The translations under genes and the position numbers were made by a program. The notes beneath the pieces are model-generated. The model saw only the letters and a program-made list of their open reading frames with translations. It made no database searches and was not told the DNA's origin. A stretch of 64,000 bases of DNA, from NCBI GenBank assembly GCA_965223675.1, contig OZ245013.1, positions 620,001 through 684,000 on the forward strand, written 5' to 3'. Below are positions 43,067 through 51,002 of the stretch, piece after piece (the stretch's first letter is position 1; every line of letters starts with the position of its first letter). This stretch comes from JAGQKC01 sp965223675. Its GTDB lineage: Bacteria > Nitrospirota > Nitrospiria > Nitrospirales > UBA8639.

Positions 43067-44301
43067 GCCGGCTCCTGTAGATCAAACTTCTTAGTAAATT
43101 GGCTTAAGCTGGGTTGTATTCGAATTGGACGTCCCACCGAATCAATCACCGCTTCTTGGGTTTTCAATCCGTTCCCGGTGATATAGGCGACTGTGACGTC
43201 ATTTTTCTTAATGTGTCCTTGTTTTGCTAGTTTTCGAAGGACGCCAATCGTCACACCTCCGGCCGTTTCAGCAAAAATGCCCTCGGTTTGAGCGAGCAGC
43301 TTAATCCCTTCGACAATCTCATCATCAGTCACGGATTCCATGGCTCCTTGGCTTTCTGCGGCAGTTTTCAACGCATAATAGCCGTCTGCAGGATTTCCTA
43401 TGGCGAGAGATTTCGCGATGGTGTTCGGTTTCACAGGTTTAAAGAAGTCTCGACCATTTTTATACGCCGTAGCAATAGGTGAGCATCCCTCAGCCTGGGC
43501 GCCATTGACTTTGGTTGCGACTTGATCGATCAAGCCAAGTTTTTCAAACTCTTTCAGTCCCTTCCAGATTTTGGTGAGTAAGGAGCCTGACGCCATCGGG
43601 ACCACCACTTGATCCGGCGCACGCCACCCAAGTTGTTCGACCGTTTCAAAAGCTAACGTCTTTGAGCCTTCAGCGTAATAGGGGCGCACATTGATATTGA
43701 CGAATGCCCAACGACGTTCCCCCGCAATCTCGCTGCAAAGACGATTGACATCGTCATAGGTGCCTTCGATCTCGACCACATTTGGTCGATAGATCAAGTT
43801 ACCCAGCACTTTGGCAGCTTCTAAGTCGCCAGGAATAAACACATAACATGTCATGCCAGCCGAGGAGGCATGTGCGGCGACAGAGTTGGCCAAATTTCCA
43901 GTAGACGCACAGGCGACGGTTTCAAACCCTAATTCGCGTGCTCGTGTTAACGCAATGGCCACCACGCGATCTTTAAAGGAGAGTGTGGGATGATTGACGC
44001 AATCGTTTTTGATATACAGTTCATCAATGCCAAGGAATGCACCGAGGTTGTGAGCTCGAACCAATGGCGTGAACCCCGCATATTTACCTACTGTAGGCTG
44101 CCCTTCGACAGGAAGCAGGTCAATATAGCGCCACAGGCTTTTGGGGCCAGCTTGAATTTTTTCCCGCGAAATCGAAGCCTTGATTTCTTCATAGTCATAT
44201 TTGACTTCTAATGGACCAAAGCAGAGCTCACAGACATGAATGTCTTTGGTTGGATATTCCTTGCCGCATTCGCGGCAAACGAGAGATTTCATTTTAGCCA
44301 T
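43063..44301 (-). CDS. thrC: Threonine synthase
   Basis: PLP enzyme converting O-phosphohomoserine to threonine. 412 aa. An N-terminal zinc-ribbon-like segment (CRECGKEYPTKDIHVCELC) precedes the fold. The PLP lysine is in PTLSFKDRV, and the phosphate-binding loop is in ACASTGNLANSVAAHA. The position between sulfur-carrier genes raises the possibility that phosphohomoserine is also used for homocysteine formation here; this is inference. 36 bp after the first moeB-like gene. Confidence 0.93.
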   Translation of the reverse strand: MAKMKSLVCRECGKEYPTKDIHVCELCFGPLEVKYDYEEIKASISREKIQAGPKSLWRYIDLLPVEGQPTVGKYAGFTPLVRAHNLGAFLGIDELYIKNDCVNHPTLSFKDRVVAIALTRARELGFETVACASTGNLANSVAAHASSAGMTCYVFIPGDLEAAKVLGNLIYRPNVVEIEGTYDDVNRLCSEIAGERRWAFVNINVRPYYAEGSKTLAFETVEQLGWRAPDQVVVPMASGSLLTKIWKGLKEFEKLGLIDQVATKVNGAQAEGCSPIATAYKNGRDFFKPVKPNTIAKSLAIGNPADGYYALKTAAESQGAMESVTDDEIVEGIKLLAQTEGIFAETAGGVTIGVLRKLAKQGHIKKNDVTVAYITGNGLKTQEAVIDSVGRPIRIQPSLSQFTKKFDLQEPA

Positions 44302-44337
44302 AGGATAATCCTCCCACTTATGGAATGTGGGGAAACG

Positions 44338-45165
44338 TTATGAGACGCTTACACCTGCCGAGGGTTGCAGTTGACAGGCTTCTTGTTCGTAATCAATGAG
44401 TTCAGTGATCGTTGGTTGTGTGCCACACAACTGACAATTGGGATTGCGCTTGGTTCGTATTTCGCGGAAGTTGGTGTTCTGCGCGTTAAAGTCTAAAATT
44501 CGATTGGTCAACGGTTGTCCAATGTTCAAAATCAGCTTAAGAGCTTCTGTAGCTTGGATGGTCCCAATGATACCCGCTACCACGCCAATAATGCCGGCTT
44601 CCTGGCAACTGGCAACGAGTCCAGGCGGTGGTGGCTCTTTAAAGATGCAACGATAACAGGCTGACTGGTCTGGAATGATTGTGAAGACACGCCCGTCAAA
44701 TCGAAGAATACCACCATGAACGAGCGGTTTCTTTGCGAAGAAGCACGCGTCGTTGAGCAGGAATTTAGCAGGAAAATTGTCGACACCATCGATAATCACA
44801 TCATACTGCTTGATCAGTTCCAGCGCATTGCTCGATGTGAGACGATCTTCGTAGGTCTCGACGTTCACGTCAGGGTTGAGTGCAAAAATTTTCTCTTTTG
44901 CAGAAATGACTTTCGAGCGATTCACGTCTGGAGTATGATGAAGGACCTGACGTTGCAGGTTGGATAAGTCGACGACGTCACTATCGATCAATCCAATCGT
45001 TCCAACTCCAGCCGCGGCGAGATATAAAGCCACTGGCGAGCCAAGGCCGCCGGCACCAACGACGAAGATGCGAGCTTTGGCGAGCTTCTTTTGCCCTTTT
45101 CCTCCGACTTCTGGCAAAAGAATATGGCGGCTATATCGATTGATTTGATCTTCAGAAAATTCCAT
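44338..45165 (-). CDS. moeB: E1-like sulfur-carrier adenylyltransferase, ThiF/MoeB family (first copy)
   Basis: 275 aa. GAGGLGSPVALYLAAAGVG nucleotide loop, LSNLQRQVLH, DGVDNFPAKFLLND, and zinc pairs CYRCIF and CQLCGT. Lacks a rhodanese domain. Two E1-like and two carrier genes in one operon suggest dedicated pairs. The name moeB is used in the broad sense; activation of ThiS-like rather than MoaD-like carrier is equally possible. Confidence 0.92.
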   Translation of the reverse strand: MEFSEDQINRYSRHILLPEVGGKGQKKLAKARIFVVGAGGLGSPVALYLAAAGVGTIGLIDSDVVDLSNLQRQVLHHTPDVNRSKVISAKEKIFALNPDVNVETYEDRLTSSNALELIKQYDVIIDGVDNFPAKFLLNDACFFAKKPLVHGGILRFDGRVFTIIPDQSACYRCIFKEPPPPGLVASCQEAGIIGVVAGIIGTIQATEALKLILNIGQPLTNRILDFNAQNTNFREIRTKRNPNCQLCGTQPTITELIDYEQEACQLQPSAGVSVS

Positions 45166-45229
45166 TTGCTAACCTAAGTAGAGTTTGTAGGAATATCACT
45201 ATGTCCTAAGGGAGTCGAGGCTTTATCAA

Positions 45230-46159
45230 TCAGATGTTAAAATACTTTTCCATACTGAGGTATCGTTCTCCGGTGTCACATAACACCGTCACGACGTTTT
45301 GATCAGGCTGCATAGTTTCAGCAACCTTTTGTGATGCAAAGACATTGGCGCCTGCTGAAATGCCAACCAAGAGTCCTTCTTTTTTTGCCAACTGTTTCGT
45401 ACTTTGATAAGCCTCTTCATCAGTCACAGCCATGATTTCATCCAAGATCTTCCGATTAAGCACCGTTGGTACAAACCCAGCACCAATTCCTTGAATTTTA
45501 TGAGGACCGGGTTCTCCGCCTGAAAGCACTGGCGACCCTGAGGGTTCCACTGCGACAATCTTGGTCGAAGGATTTCGTTCCTTAAAAATCTCCCCACATC
45601 CCGTAATCGTTCCACCAGTTCCAACCGCAGCAACGAATGCATCAACTTTCCCATCGAGTGCTTCCAAAATCTCTGGAGCTGTCGTTTTTTTATGCATGGC
45701 CGGATTTGACGGATTGGAGAATTGATCAGGCATAAAATACTCTGGATTTTGGCTTAAAATACTCTTAGCCTCTGAAATTGAACCTCTCATGCCTTCTCGT
45801 GCTGGCGTGAGAACCAACTGCGCTCCATAAGAAGACAAAAGACTCGCTCGTTCTAAGCTCATACCTTCCGGCATGACTAAGATCAACTTATACCCTCGAA
45901 CCGCTGCGACAAGCGCAAGACCTATCCCGGTGTTGCCGCTGGTCGGTTCGACAATTGTCCCACCCGGTTTAAGGCGACCTTGACGCTCTGCCTCATCGAT
46001 CATGTTGAGACAGATTCGGTCTTTGACGCTGCCCCCAGGATTATAAAACTCAGCTTTTCCATATATCGTAGCCCCTCCGGGGGGAGAGAGTCGATTTAAA
46101 CGAACTAACGGTGTTTTGCCGATACCGTCGGTGATTTGAGCTAAACAAAGCGCGCTCAC
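45230..46159 (-). CDS. cysK: Cysteine synthase (O-acetylserine/O-phosphoserine sulfhydrylase)
   Basis: PLP enzyme joining a sulfur donor to an activated serine. 309 aa. PLP lysine in NPGGSVKDR, TSGNTGIGLA loop, GTGGTITG phosphate loop, and the C-terminal CDTGERYLS. The GTG start overlaps the stop of the sulfur carrier gene (GTGA), so carrier and synthase are made together. That favours a CysM-like enzyme taking sulfur from a protein thiocarboxylate, as in Mycobacterium CysM-CysO. CysK-type use of free sulfide is not excluded. Confidence 0.93.
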   Translation of the reverse strand: MSALCLAQITDGIGKTPLVRLNRLSPPGGATIYGKAEFYNPGGSVKDRICLNMIDEAERQGRLKPGGTIVEPTSGNTGIGLALVAAVRGYKLILVMPEGMSLERASLLSSYGAQLVLTPAREGMRGSISEAKSILSQNPEYFMPDQFSNPSNPAMHKKTTAPEILEALDGKVDAFVAAVGTGGTITGCGEIFKERNPSTKIVAVEPSGSPVLSGGEPGPHKIQGIGAGFVPTVLNRKILDEIMAVTDEEAYQSTKQLAKKEGLLVGISAGANVFASQKVAETMQPDQNVVTVLCDTGERYLSMEKYFNI

Positions 46160-46356
46160 TCACCGCCACCCATATAAAAGAGGAACTCTAGTTTATCACC
46201 ATCTTTCACATTGGTGGTTGGCATCTGTTCACGTTCAACGACCTCAGTATTCAATTCTACAGCCACAAGTTGAGGGTCGATGTCTTTGACTTTTAGAACA
46301 TCTAAAACCGTCGTCGCATCAATCGTTTCTTGCTTCCCATTAATGCTAATTTGCAT
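46156..46356 (-). CDS. ThiS/MoaD-like sulfur carrier ending Gly-Gly-Gly-Glu
   Basis: 66 aa beta-grasp protein (MQISINGKQETIDATTVLDV) with the C-terminus FLFYMGGGE. As with the other carrier, one or more residues follow the diglycine. The ATG at 46356 is chosen because GGGG lies six bases upstream; a TTG seven codons earlier is possible. First gene of the sulfur operon and translationally coupled to cysteine synthase. Confidence 0.88.
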   Translation of the reverse strand: MQISINGKQETIDATTVLDVLKVKDIDPQLVAVELNTEVVEREQMPTTNVKDGDKLEFLFYMGGGE

Positions 46357-46694
46357 TGAAAACCCCGCGTTTTCCAAAATATAACCTAAACAAAAAAACG
46401 TAACAGACTTCCGCGCAATCCGTCAAGAAATATGGGAGTTGTGGGTACAAACGGTTGCGCCTTTTGCGCGAATTTTGATTCAACCGCACAGATTCTTTCC
46501 CGCCTGTACGTAGGTCACCATGTTTGTACATGCACTGAGGAAAATTTATCTCAGCACGTAAAGCACGTAAAATGTTATAGATCGATTTTGAAGGGGGTGT
46601 GGATGGTACGAGACAAGATTTTCTGCTTTCGTGGAAATTTTGTCTGCCGACAGAGCTTTGGCCCAATCGAGGTCGTATAAATTTTTCAGATCAT
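46357..46694. other. Upstream region of the sulfur operon
   Basis: About 340 bp between the sulfur-carrier start and the end of the SGNH gene. It should hold the operon promoter, but I could not find a convincing riboswitch or operator. A short hairpin TTGCGCC/GCGCGAA lies near 46462-46479. Confidence 0.4.
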
Positions 46695-48581
46695 TTATTG
46701 AATGGGATATGGATACTTAAGATGAGAATGCGGAGGGGTGACCTCGACTACACGGTAGGGAACAAGAGGAAACGTCTGGGGCTGTTCATTTTTCTTTTGA
46801 ACCATAAGGTCCAAGGTTCCTACATCAAGGATCTGACTCTCTCTGAGAGTCAATGAACCGGACGTGGCTCGGAGGTTTGTCACGGAAGAGATGAGTGGCT
46901 CTAACGGTATCGTCAGTCGGAGTTTCATATTCAAGGTATTTTTTATAGTGTTCTTGAGCTTCTGAAGACCATTGATTCGTTCCCCCTTCATAATGGGGTT
47001 GGCGTTTTCCCCTACTTCAATTTGGACAGCTTGAAGCTCCCCGCTGCCTTCTACCCGAAGAGTGCGTAAAGAGTTCTCCTTACACTTGAGTCTCCACGTA
47101 TGCTGAGGGTCCGTCGGGGTTGCCCATTGGCTACAGTTCAGCCGCAACCTCCCGATTGTGGAGTTGGTTGCTTCTATGCGTCCAATAGGAATGCGAAATC
47201 TGTCGTTGCCCACCTCAAACCGAGCAAATACAGACTGTCCGCGTTCCAATGGAAAAGAAACTGGAATAAATTCTAACCCTTTTCGGCTTGTCACCCAAAG
47301 TAAGCTTGCCACAGCATCCTTCTTGAAATCGAGGGTCTTCTCAAATCTCTCAGCTAATGCGTCCTCATTCGTAGGGCTGACAAAATCCGCCGCGATGTAT
47401 CCTTGAATGCCGACTCTCATCTGGTCATAGTGGCTGATCGGAGGGGAAGAGTCAAAGCGTACATTTTCAACGTCTGGCCTAGATGTCAGGGTCAGCACTT
47501 GTAACTCCCCTGATTTTTGAGCAGTCAGAAAAGAAAATAATTCTTGCGCCCGCATCTCATTCCCTAGTGCACTCAAGTGGCCTTTGGGAGCGTGATAGAG
47601 GCTCGGTAATGGCTTGAGATATTTTTGAGCTATTTCACTTTCGTAGAAATAGATATCATCCGATGTCTTGTTTTGAAGTCCACAAATATCTGGGTGATCG
47701 CAAACCACGATAGGATGTTTGGCTTCTGCCGCTAACCGGTTGAATAACATCGTATAGGTGGTGAGGGTTTCTTCAGTTTTGTCCATGCTGGTGTAATAGA
47801 AGGGATTCAATTTAAATTCTCGCCCTTTGGGAACTAAAACTCGTAAAAACGCGGGTGCACGCCGGTCATGCAAGATATATTGCCAGGGAGTCAGTAAACG
47901 GTGATAAATCGAGCACGCTTCTTTTCTTGAATTACCTAGAACTGGTGAGAGTGTAAGCCCCACCTCTGAGACGATATATCTGGCGTGTATTGGGCAAAAG
48001 CTGTGAGGGAAAAGGTTAAAGGTCACATCTCGAAAGATATGAAAAGAAAATGGGAAAAAAATAGAATAATCCAGGTCGTATTGTTTACCGACATACTCCC
48101 ACATCAGAAAGATTTGGTGTACACCGTATCCTGGCACCCCGAAATTGAGTACTTGCACATGATCATGACCGACTTGATCAAATAGCTCCTGAAGAAGGGT
48201 CGGAAAATCAAATGCGTAAGCGGCTTCTTCCCCCCAGACGTAAGAACCTCCAAATAATCCAATTCTGATCGTGTTGGGACTTTTCGACTCGGAAAAATTT
48301 ATGTAAGAACTTTGGGGGGGGCTATAAATGGACAATGGACCTTTCAGAATTTTTCGATCAACATGGGCCCACCCCAGATTCAGAATTTGTGACTGAGTAA
48401 GTTTGGGAAATCTCGGCTCTTGATAAGAGCTGACGGTAAAGGACTCATACCTATCGAGACCGTTAAGGTAGTAGTGGTGGCGAATGTTGTAGGCACCTGT
48501 GAGAACCAGCAACATTATCAATATAACAATTACTCGGTTTCTATATGTTTTTGTGTGGTGATTTGAACTGAATAGCGACAT
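46695..48581 (-). CDS. Membrane-anchored SGNH/GDSL hydrolase-like protein
   Basis: 628 aa. One N-terminal membrane helix (about 17-29). SGNH-type domain from about residue 105: block I is LFGGSYVWGEE, with Ser in place of the usual GDS context, followed by VLNFGVPGYGVHQ (block with Gly). A block V-like region APKGHLSALGNEM supplies a candidate His. The Asp before this His is not conserved, so catalysis is uncertain. A long C-terminal beta-rich part (about 370-628) is unassigned. May act on surface polysaccharide. Not recognised beyond the fold. Confidence 0.65.
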   Translation of the reverse strand: MSLFSSNHHTKTYRNRVIVILIMLLVLTGAYNIRHHYYLNGLDRYESFTVSSYQEPRFPKLTQSQILNLGWAHVDRKILKGPLSIYSPPQSSYINFSESKSPNTIRIGLFGGSYVWGEEAAYAFDFPTLLQELFDQVGHDHVQVLNFGVPGYGVHQIFLMWEYVGKQYDLDYSIFFPFSFHIFRDVTFNLFPHSFCPIHARYIVSEVGLTLSPVLGNSRKEACSIYHRLLTPWQYILHDRRAPAFLRVLVPKGREFKLNPFYYTSMDKTEETLTTYTMLFNRLAAEAKHPIVVCDHPDICGLQNKTSDDIYFYESEIAQKYLKPLPSLYHAPKGHLSALGNEMRAQELFSFLTAQKSGELQVLTLTSRPDVENVRFDSSPPISHYDQMRVGIQGYIAADFVSPTNEDALAERFEKTLDFKKDAVASLLWVTSRKGLEFIPVSFPLERGQSVFARFEVGNDRFRIPIGRIEATNSTIGRLRLNCSQWATPTDPQHTWRLKCKENSLRTLRVEGSGELQAVQIEVGENANPIMKGERINGLQKLKNTIKNTLNMKLRLTIPLEPLISSVTNLRATSGSLTLRESQILDVGTLDLMVQKKNEQPQTFPLVPYRVVEVTPPHSHLKYPYPIQ

Positions 48582-48792
48582 GACAACGGTGTTGCTTAGC
48601 TAGCTTTTAGACAGCTCCCTGTGGCCTTAAATTATCGTACCAAACAATCGAGCGCTTTAGGTACGAATCGGGAATTGGTTCATCATTTTGTTCTGAACAG
48701 AGCGTGCGGGTCGGTGACGAATTTTCAGAAAATATGCGTCTTGTGATGAATGACATCCATACCGTACGGCTGACTTTCTGGAATCTTTTACA

Positions 48793-49569
48793 TCACGTTG
48801 AAAGCAGGAGCGGGACTAAATCTTTCGCTCGGCCTTGAAATGACACATCAACAAGGTCCGAATTTGGAGTAGGGTCCAAATTCAATTCCACGACAAAGGC
48901 GCCATGTTCTTTGGCAATTGGCGCGAAGGAAGCAGCTGGATAAACAACGCCTGACGTGCCGATGATGAGAAGCATGTCACAGTTTCGAAGGGCTCGGAAA
49001 CTGGCATCAAGATCTTCCTGCGCGAGTGATTCTCCAAACCACACAATGTGTGGACGTAAGAGGCCTTGGCAATCTGTGCAGCTTGGTAGGATATCAATAG
49101 GGACTTCATGATTTGATGTCACAGTTCTACAATTGGTGCAGCGAACTTTCCAGATGTTGCCGTGAATTTCAGACAAGTTCGTCGATCCCGCGGCACGATG
49201 CAACCCATCCACGTTTTGAGTAATAATCCAAAAATCTTCGATCTTTGATTCGAGTATGGCGAGGGTTTTATGAGCCTCGTTGGGTTTCTTTGTGCTGATT
49301 AGTTCTCGCCGCCAGTTATACCATTCCCACACGAGCTTGGGGTCACGCTCAAATGCATCGGGGGAAGCCAATTCCTCGGGACGAAAATTCTTCCAGAGTC
49401 CATCAGCTCCGCGAAAAGTGGGCACTCCACTGTCTGCTGAAATACCTGCTCCCGTGAGCACGGTCACTGAGCGGGCTTGAGAAATCTTGTCTCGAATATC
49501 AGATATGCTCATGTGTTGATTTTCATTAGAAGAGTGTACTGTATGACCAAATCTTACATTCACAGTCAT
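48793..49569 (-). CDS. SIR2-family NAD-dependent protein deacylase
   Basis: 258 aa in the longest form. NAD-binding GAGISADSGVPTFRG, catalytic His in EIHGNIWKVRC, TQNVDGLH, and a zinc ribbon CTNC...CTDC. A canonical bacterial CobB/NpdA-type sirtuin. The ATG at 49569 overlaps the stop of the VapC-like toxin (ATGA); the family's usual start corresponds to an ATG at 49512. Either start keeps it in the vapBC transcript. Confidence 0.9.
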   Translation of the reverse strand: MTVNVRFGHTVHSSNENQHMSISDIRDKISQARSVTVLTGAGISADSGVPTFRGADGLWKNFRPEELASPDAFERDPKLVWEWYNWRRELISTKKPNEAHKTLAILESKIEDFWIITQNVDGLHRAAGSTNLSEIHGNIWKVRCTNCRTVTSNHEVPIDILPSCTDCQGLLRPHIVWFGESLAQEDLDASFRALRNCDMLLIIGTSGVVYPAASFAPIAKEHGAFVVELNLDPTPNSDLVDVSFQGRAKDLVPLLLST

Positions 49570-49940
49570 TTTCTTTTTCGATATTTCACGTTCCCAATGC
49601 CCTTAAAATCCTCATCTTGAGTCCAGAGGGTGGCGTGAAAGGCATGAGCTGTTGCAAGGATAAGACTGTCTACCATAGGTAGTCGATGCTCAATACTGAG
49701 TTTAGCCGCATTGAGAGCGAGAACGGAGTCGAGATCCACGACGGTCCCCTGTTGCATGGCGGCAATAGATTGTAACGCTTTGCTTTCATCAGTCTGTTGA
49801 AGAATTCTTTTAAATACTTCGTAAAGGCTGACAGAGGGGACGATCAACTCATGCGTTTGTTCAATCGGCTCAGAAAAAAATGTAGCATTGGGGCCATCAG
49901 CAAAGTATTCCAACCAAGCGGACGAATCCACAACGTTCAT
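49566..49940 (-). CDS. vapC: PIN-domain toxin, VapC family
   Basis: 124 aa ribonuclease toxin. PIN residues: Asp in VVDSSAWLEYF, Glu in SLYEVFKRI, Asp in LPMVDSLILATA, and Asp near the end in WTQDEDFKGI. Overlaps the upstream antitoxin gene by 4 bp and the sirtuin gene by 4 bp. Confidence 0.92.
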   Translation of the reverse strand: MNVVDSSAWLEYFADGPNATFFSEPIEQTHELIVPSVSLYEVFKRILQQTDESKALQSIAAMQQGTVVDLDSVLALNAAKLSIEHRLPMVDSLILATAHAFHATLWTQDEDFKGIGNVKYRKRK

Positions 49941-50143
49941 GCTCGGTCAGACTCCCGTTGGATTTCGGTATCGATTCCAGAGAGAAACCCGCGCATCTCT
50001 TGTGGAGTGCGAAAGGGAATCAGCTCAATACGACCGTCATAGAGGATGGTCTGAATCTTCTGCCCAGGCATCAATCGGAGTTTTTCTCGAATTTGTTTGG
50101 GAATCACGACTTGAAATTTTGGTGAGATGGTAACCAATGACAT
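49937..50143 (-). CDS. vapB: AbrB/MazE-type antitoxin, VapB family
   Basis: 68 aa. N-terminal swapped-hairpin DNA-binding fold with SPKFQVVIPKQIREKLRL and MPGQKIQTILYDGRIELIP, and a short toxin-binding tail. Partner of the PIN toxin downstream. Preceded by a good sigma-70-like promoter. Confidence 0.93.
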   Translation of the reverse strand: MSLVTISPKFQVVIPKQIREKLRLMPGQKIQTILYDGRIELIPFRTPQEMRGFLSGIDTEIQRESDRA

Positions 50144-50180
50144 ATGATTTACCTTTCGATCAACTAATCGTAATACGAAA

Positions 50181-50209
50181 AATCTATTGATTAATTAATT
50201 GTTTGTCAA
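50181..50209 (-). promoter_or_regulatory. Sigma-70-type promoter of vapBC-sirtuin
   Basis: On the minus strand TTGACA (50204-50209), a 17-base spacer and TAGATT (50181-50186). It lies 38 bases upstream of the vapB start. AT-rich inverted sequences in the spacer (TTAATTAA) could be an autoregulatory site. Confidence 0.6.
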
Positions 50210-50335
50210 TATAGAAGGAGGATAGAAGGAGAGGGGATAAGCAGAGGTTGAGGAGATTCGTATGAGAGAAAGGATGTTGAAGTATTTGATTGTTCAGATC
50301 TATTCTCTACTAACTTGAAGGAAAATATCCTATTC

Positions 50336-50983
50336 ATGGTTACAAGACTCTTTGATCTTTCCGTGCCGCTTTTCAGGGATACGTTTGTGTATCCTGGTGA
50401 TTCACCTCCCATTCTTACTAAAAGCTCGAATCTTGAAAAGGGAGATGCTTTGACCGCATCGCATCTTTCTATGAATTGCCACGTTGGAACGCATGTGGAT
50501 GCCCCGGCACATTTCCTGGGAGATGGGGAAAACTTAGATGAGTTGCGACTTGATCGATTTCATGGACCGGCCATGGTGTATGAGTTTCTCGATCGCGATG
50601 TCATTACACAAACTGATATACAAAATGTGTCTGTACTTGAACGGCATCATATTTTGCTGAAAACCAAGAATTCTGAATTACTTGAATGCAAAACATTTTC
50701 TTCAAGCTACTGTACTGTATCTCCGGAAGTAGCTGAATGGTTGTGTGAGCGTCAACCCCTGTCAGTTGGCTTTGACTATTACAGCCTAGATCCGTATCAA
50801 GAGGACGGAGGCTTTCCGGCCCACACGATATTGGCACGAGCAGGAATTCCGGTCTATGTCTGTCTCAATTTGAAAGATGTCTCTTCTGGTCATTATGTGT
50901 TTTCAGGATTTCCATTGAGACTTCTTGGAGCCGAAGCCTCGCCGGTGCGAGCGGTATTGATGAGCGCTCACAATGGGAGATGA
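50336..50983 (+). CDS. Cyclase-family metal-dependent hydrolase (kynurenine-formamidase-like)
   Basis: About 215 aa. The signature HVGTHVDAPAHF carries the metal-binding histidines and aspartate, with a second conserved stretch VGFDYYSLDPY. Family members hydrolyse formylkynurenine, isatin or related amides; the substrate here is open. The ATG at 50336 is preferred over TTG 50315. It ends inside the upstream frame of the PanE fusion, so they are probably co-transcribed. Confidence 0.88.
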   Translation: MVTRLFDLSVPLFRDTFVYPGDSPPILTKSSNLEKGDALTASHLSMNCHVGTHVDAPAHFLGDGENLDELRLDRFHGPAMVYEFLDRDVITQTDIQNVSVLERHHILLKTKNSELLECKTFSSSYCTVSPEVAEWLCERQPLSVGFDYYSLDPYQEDGGFPAHTILARAGIPVYVCLNLKDVSSGHYVFSGFPLRLLGAEASPVRAVLMSAHNGR

Positions 50984-51002
50984 TGAGCATGAACGAGGCA
51001 CG

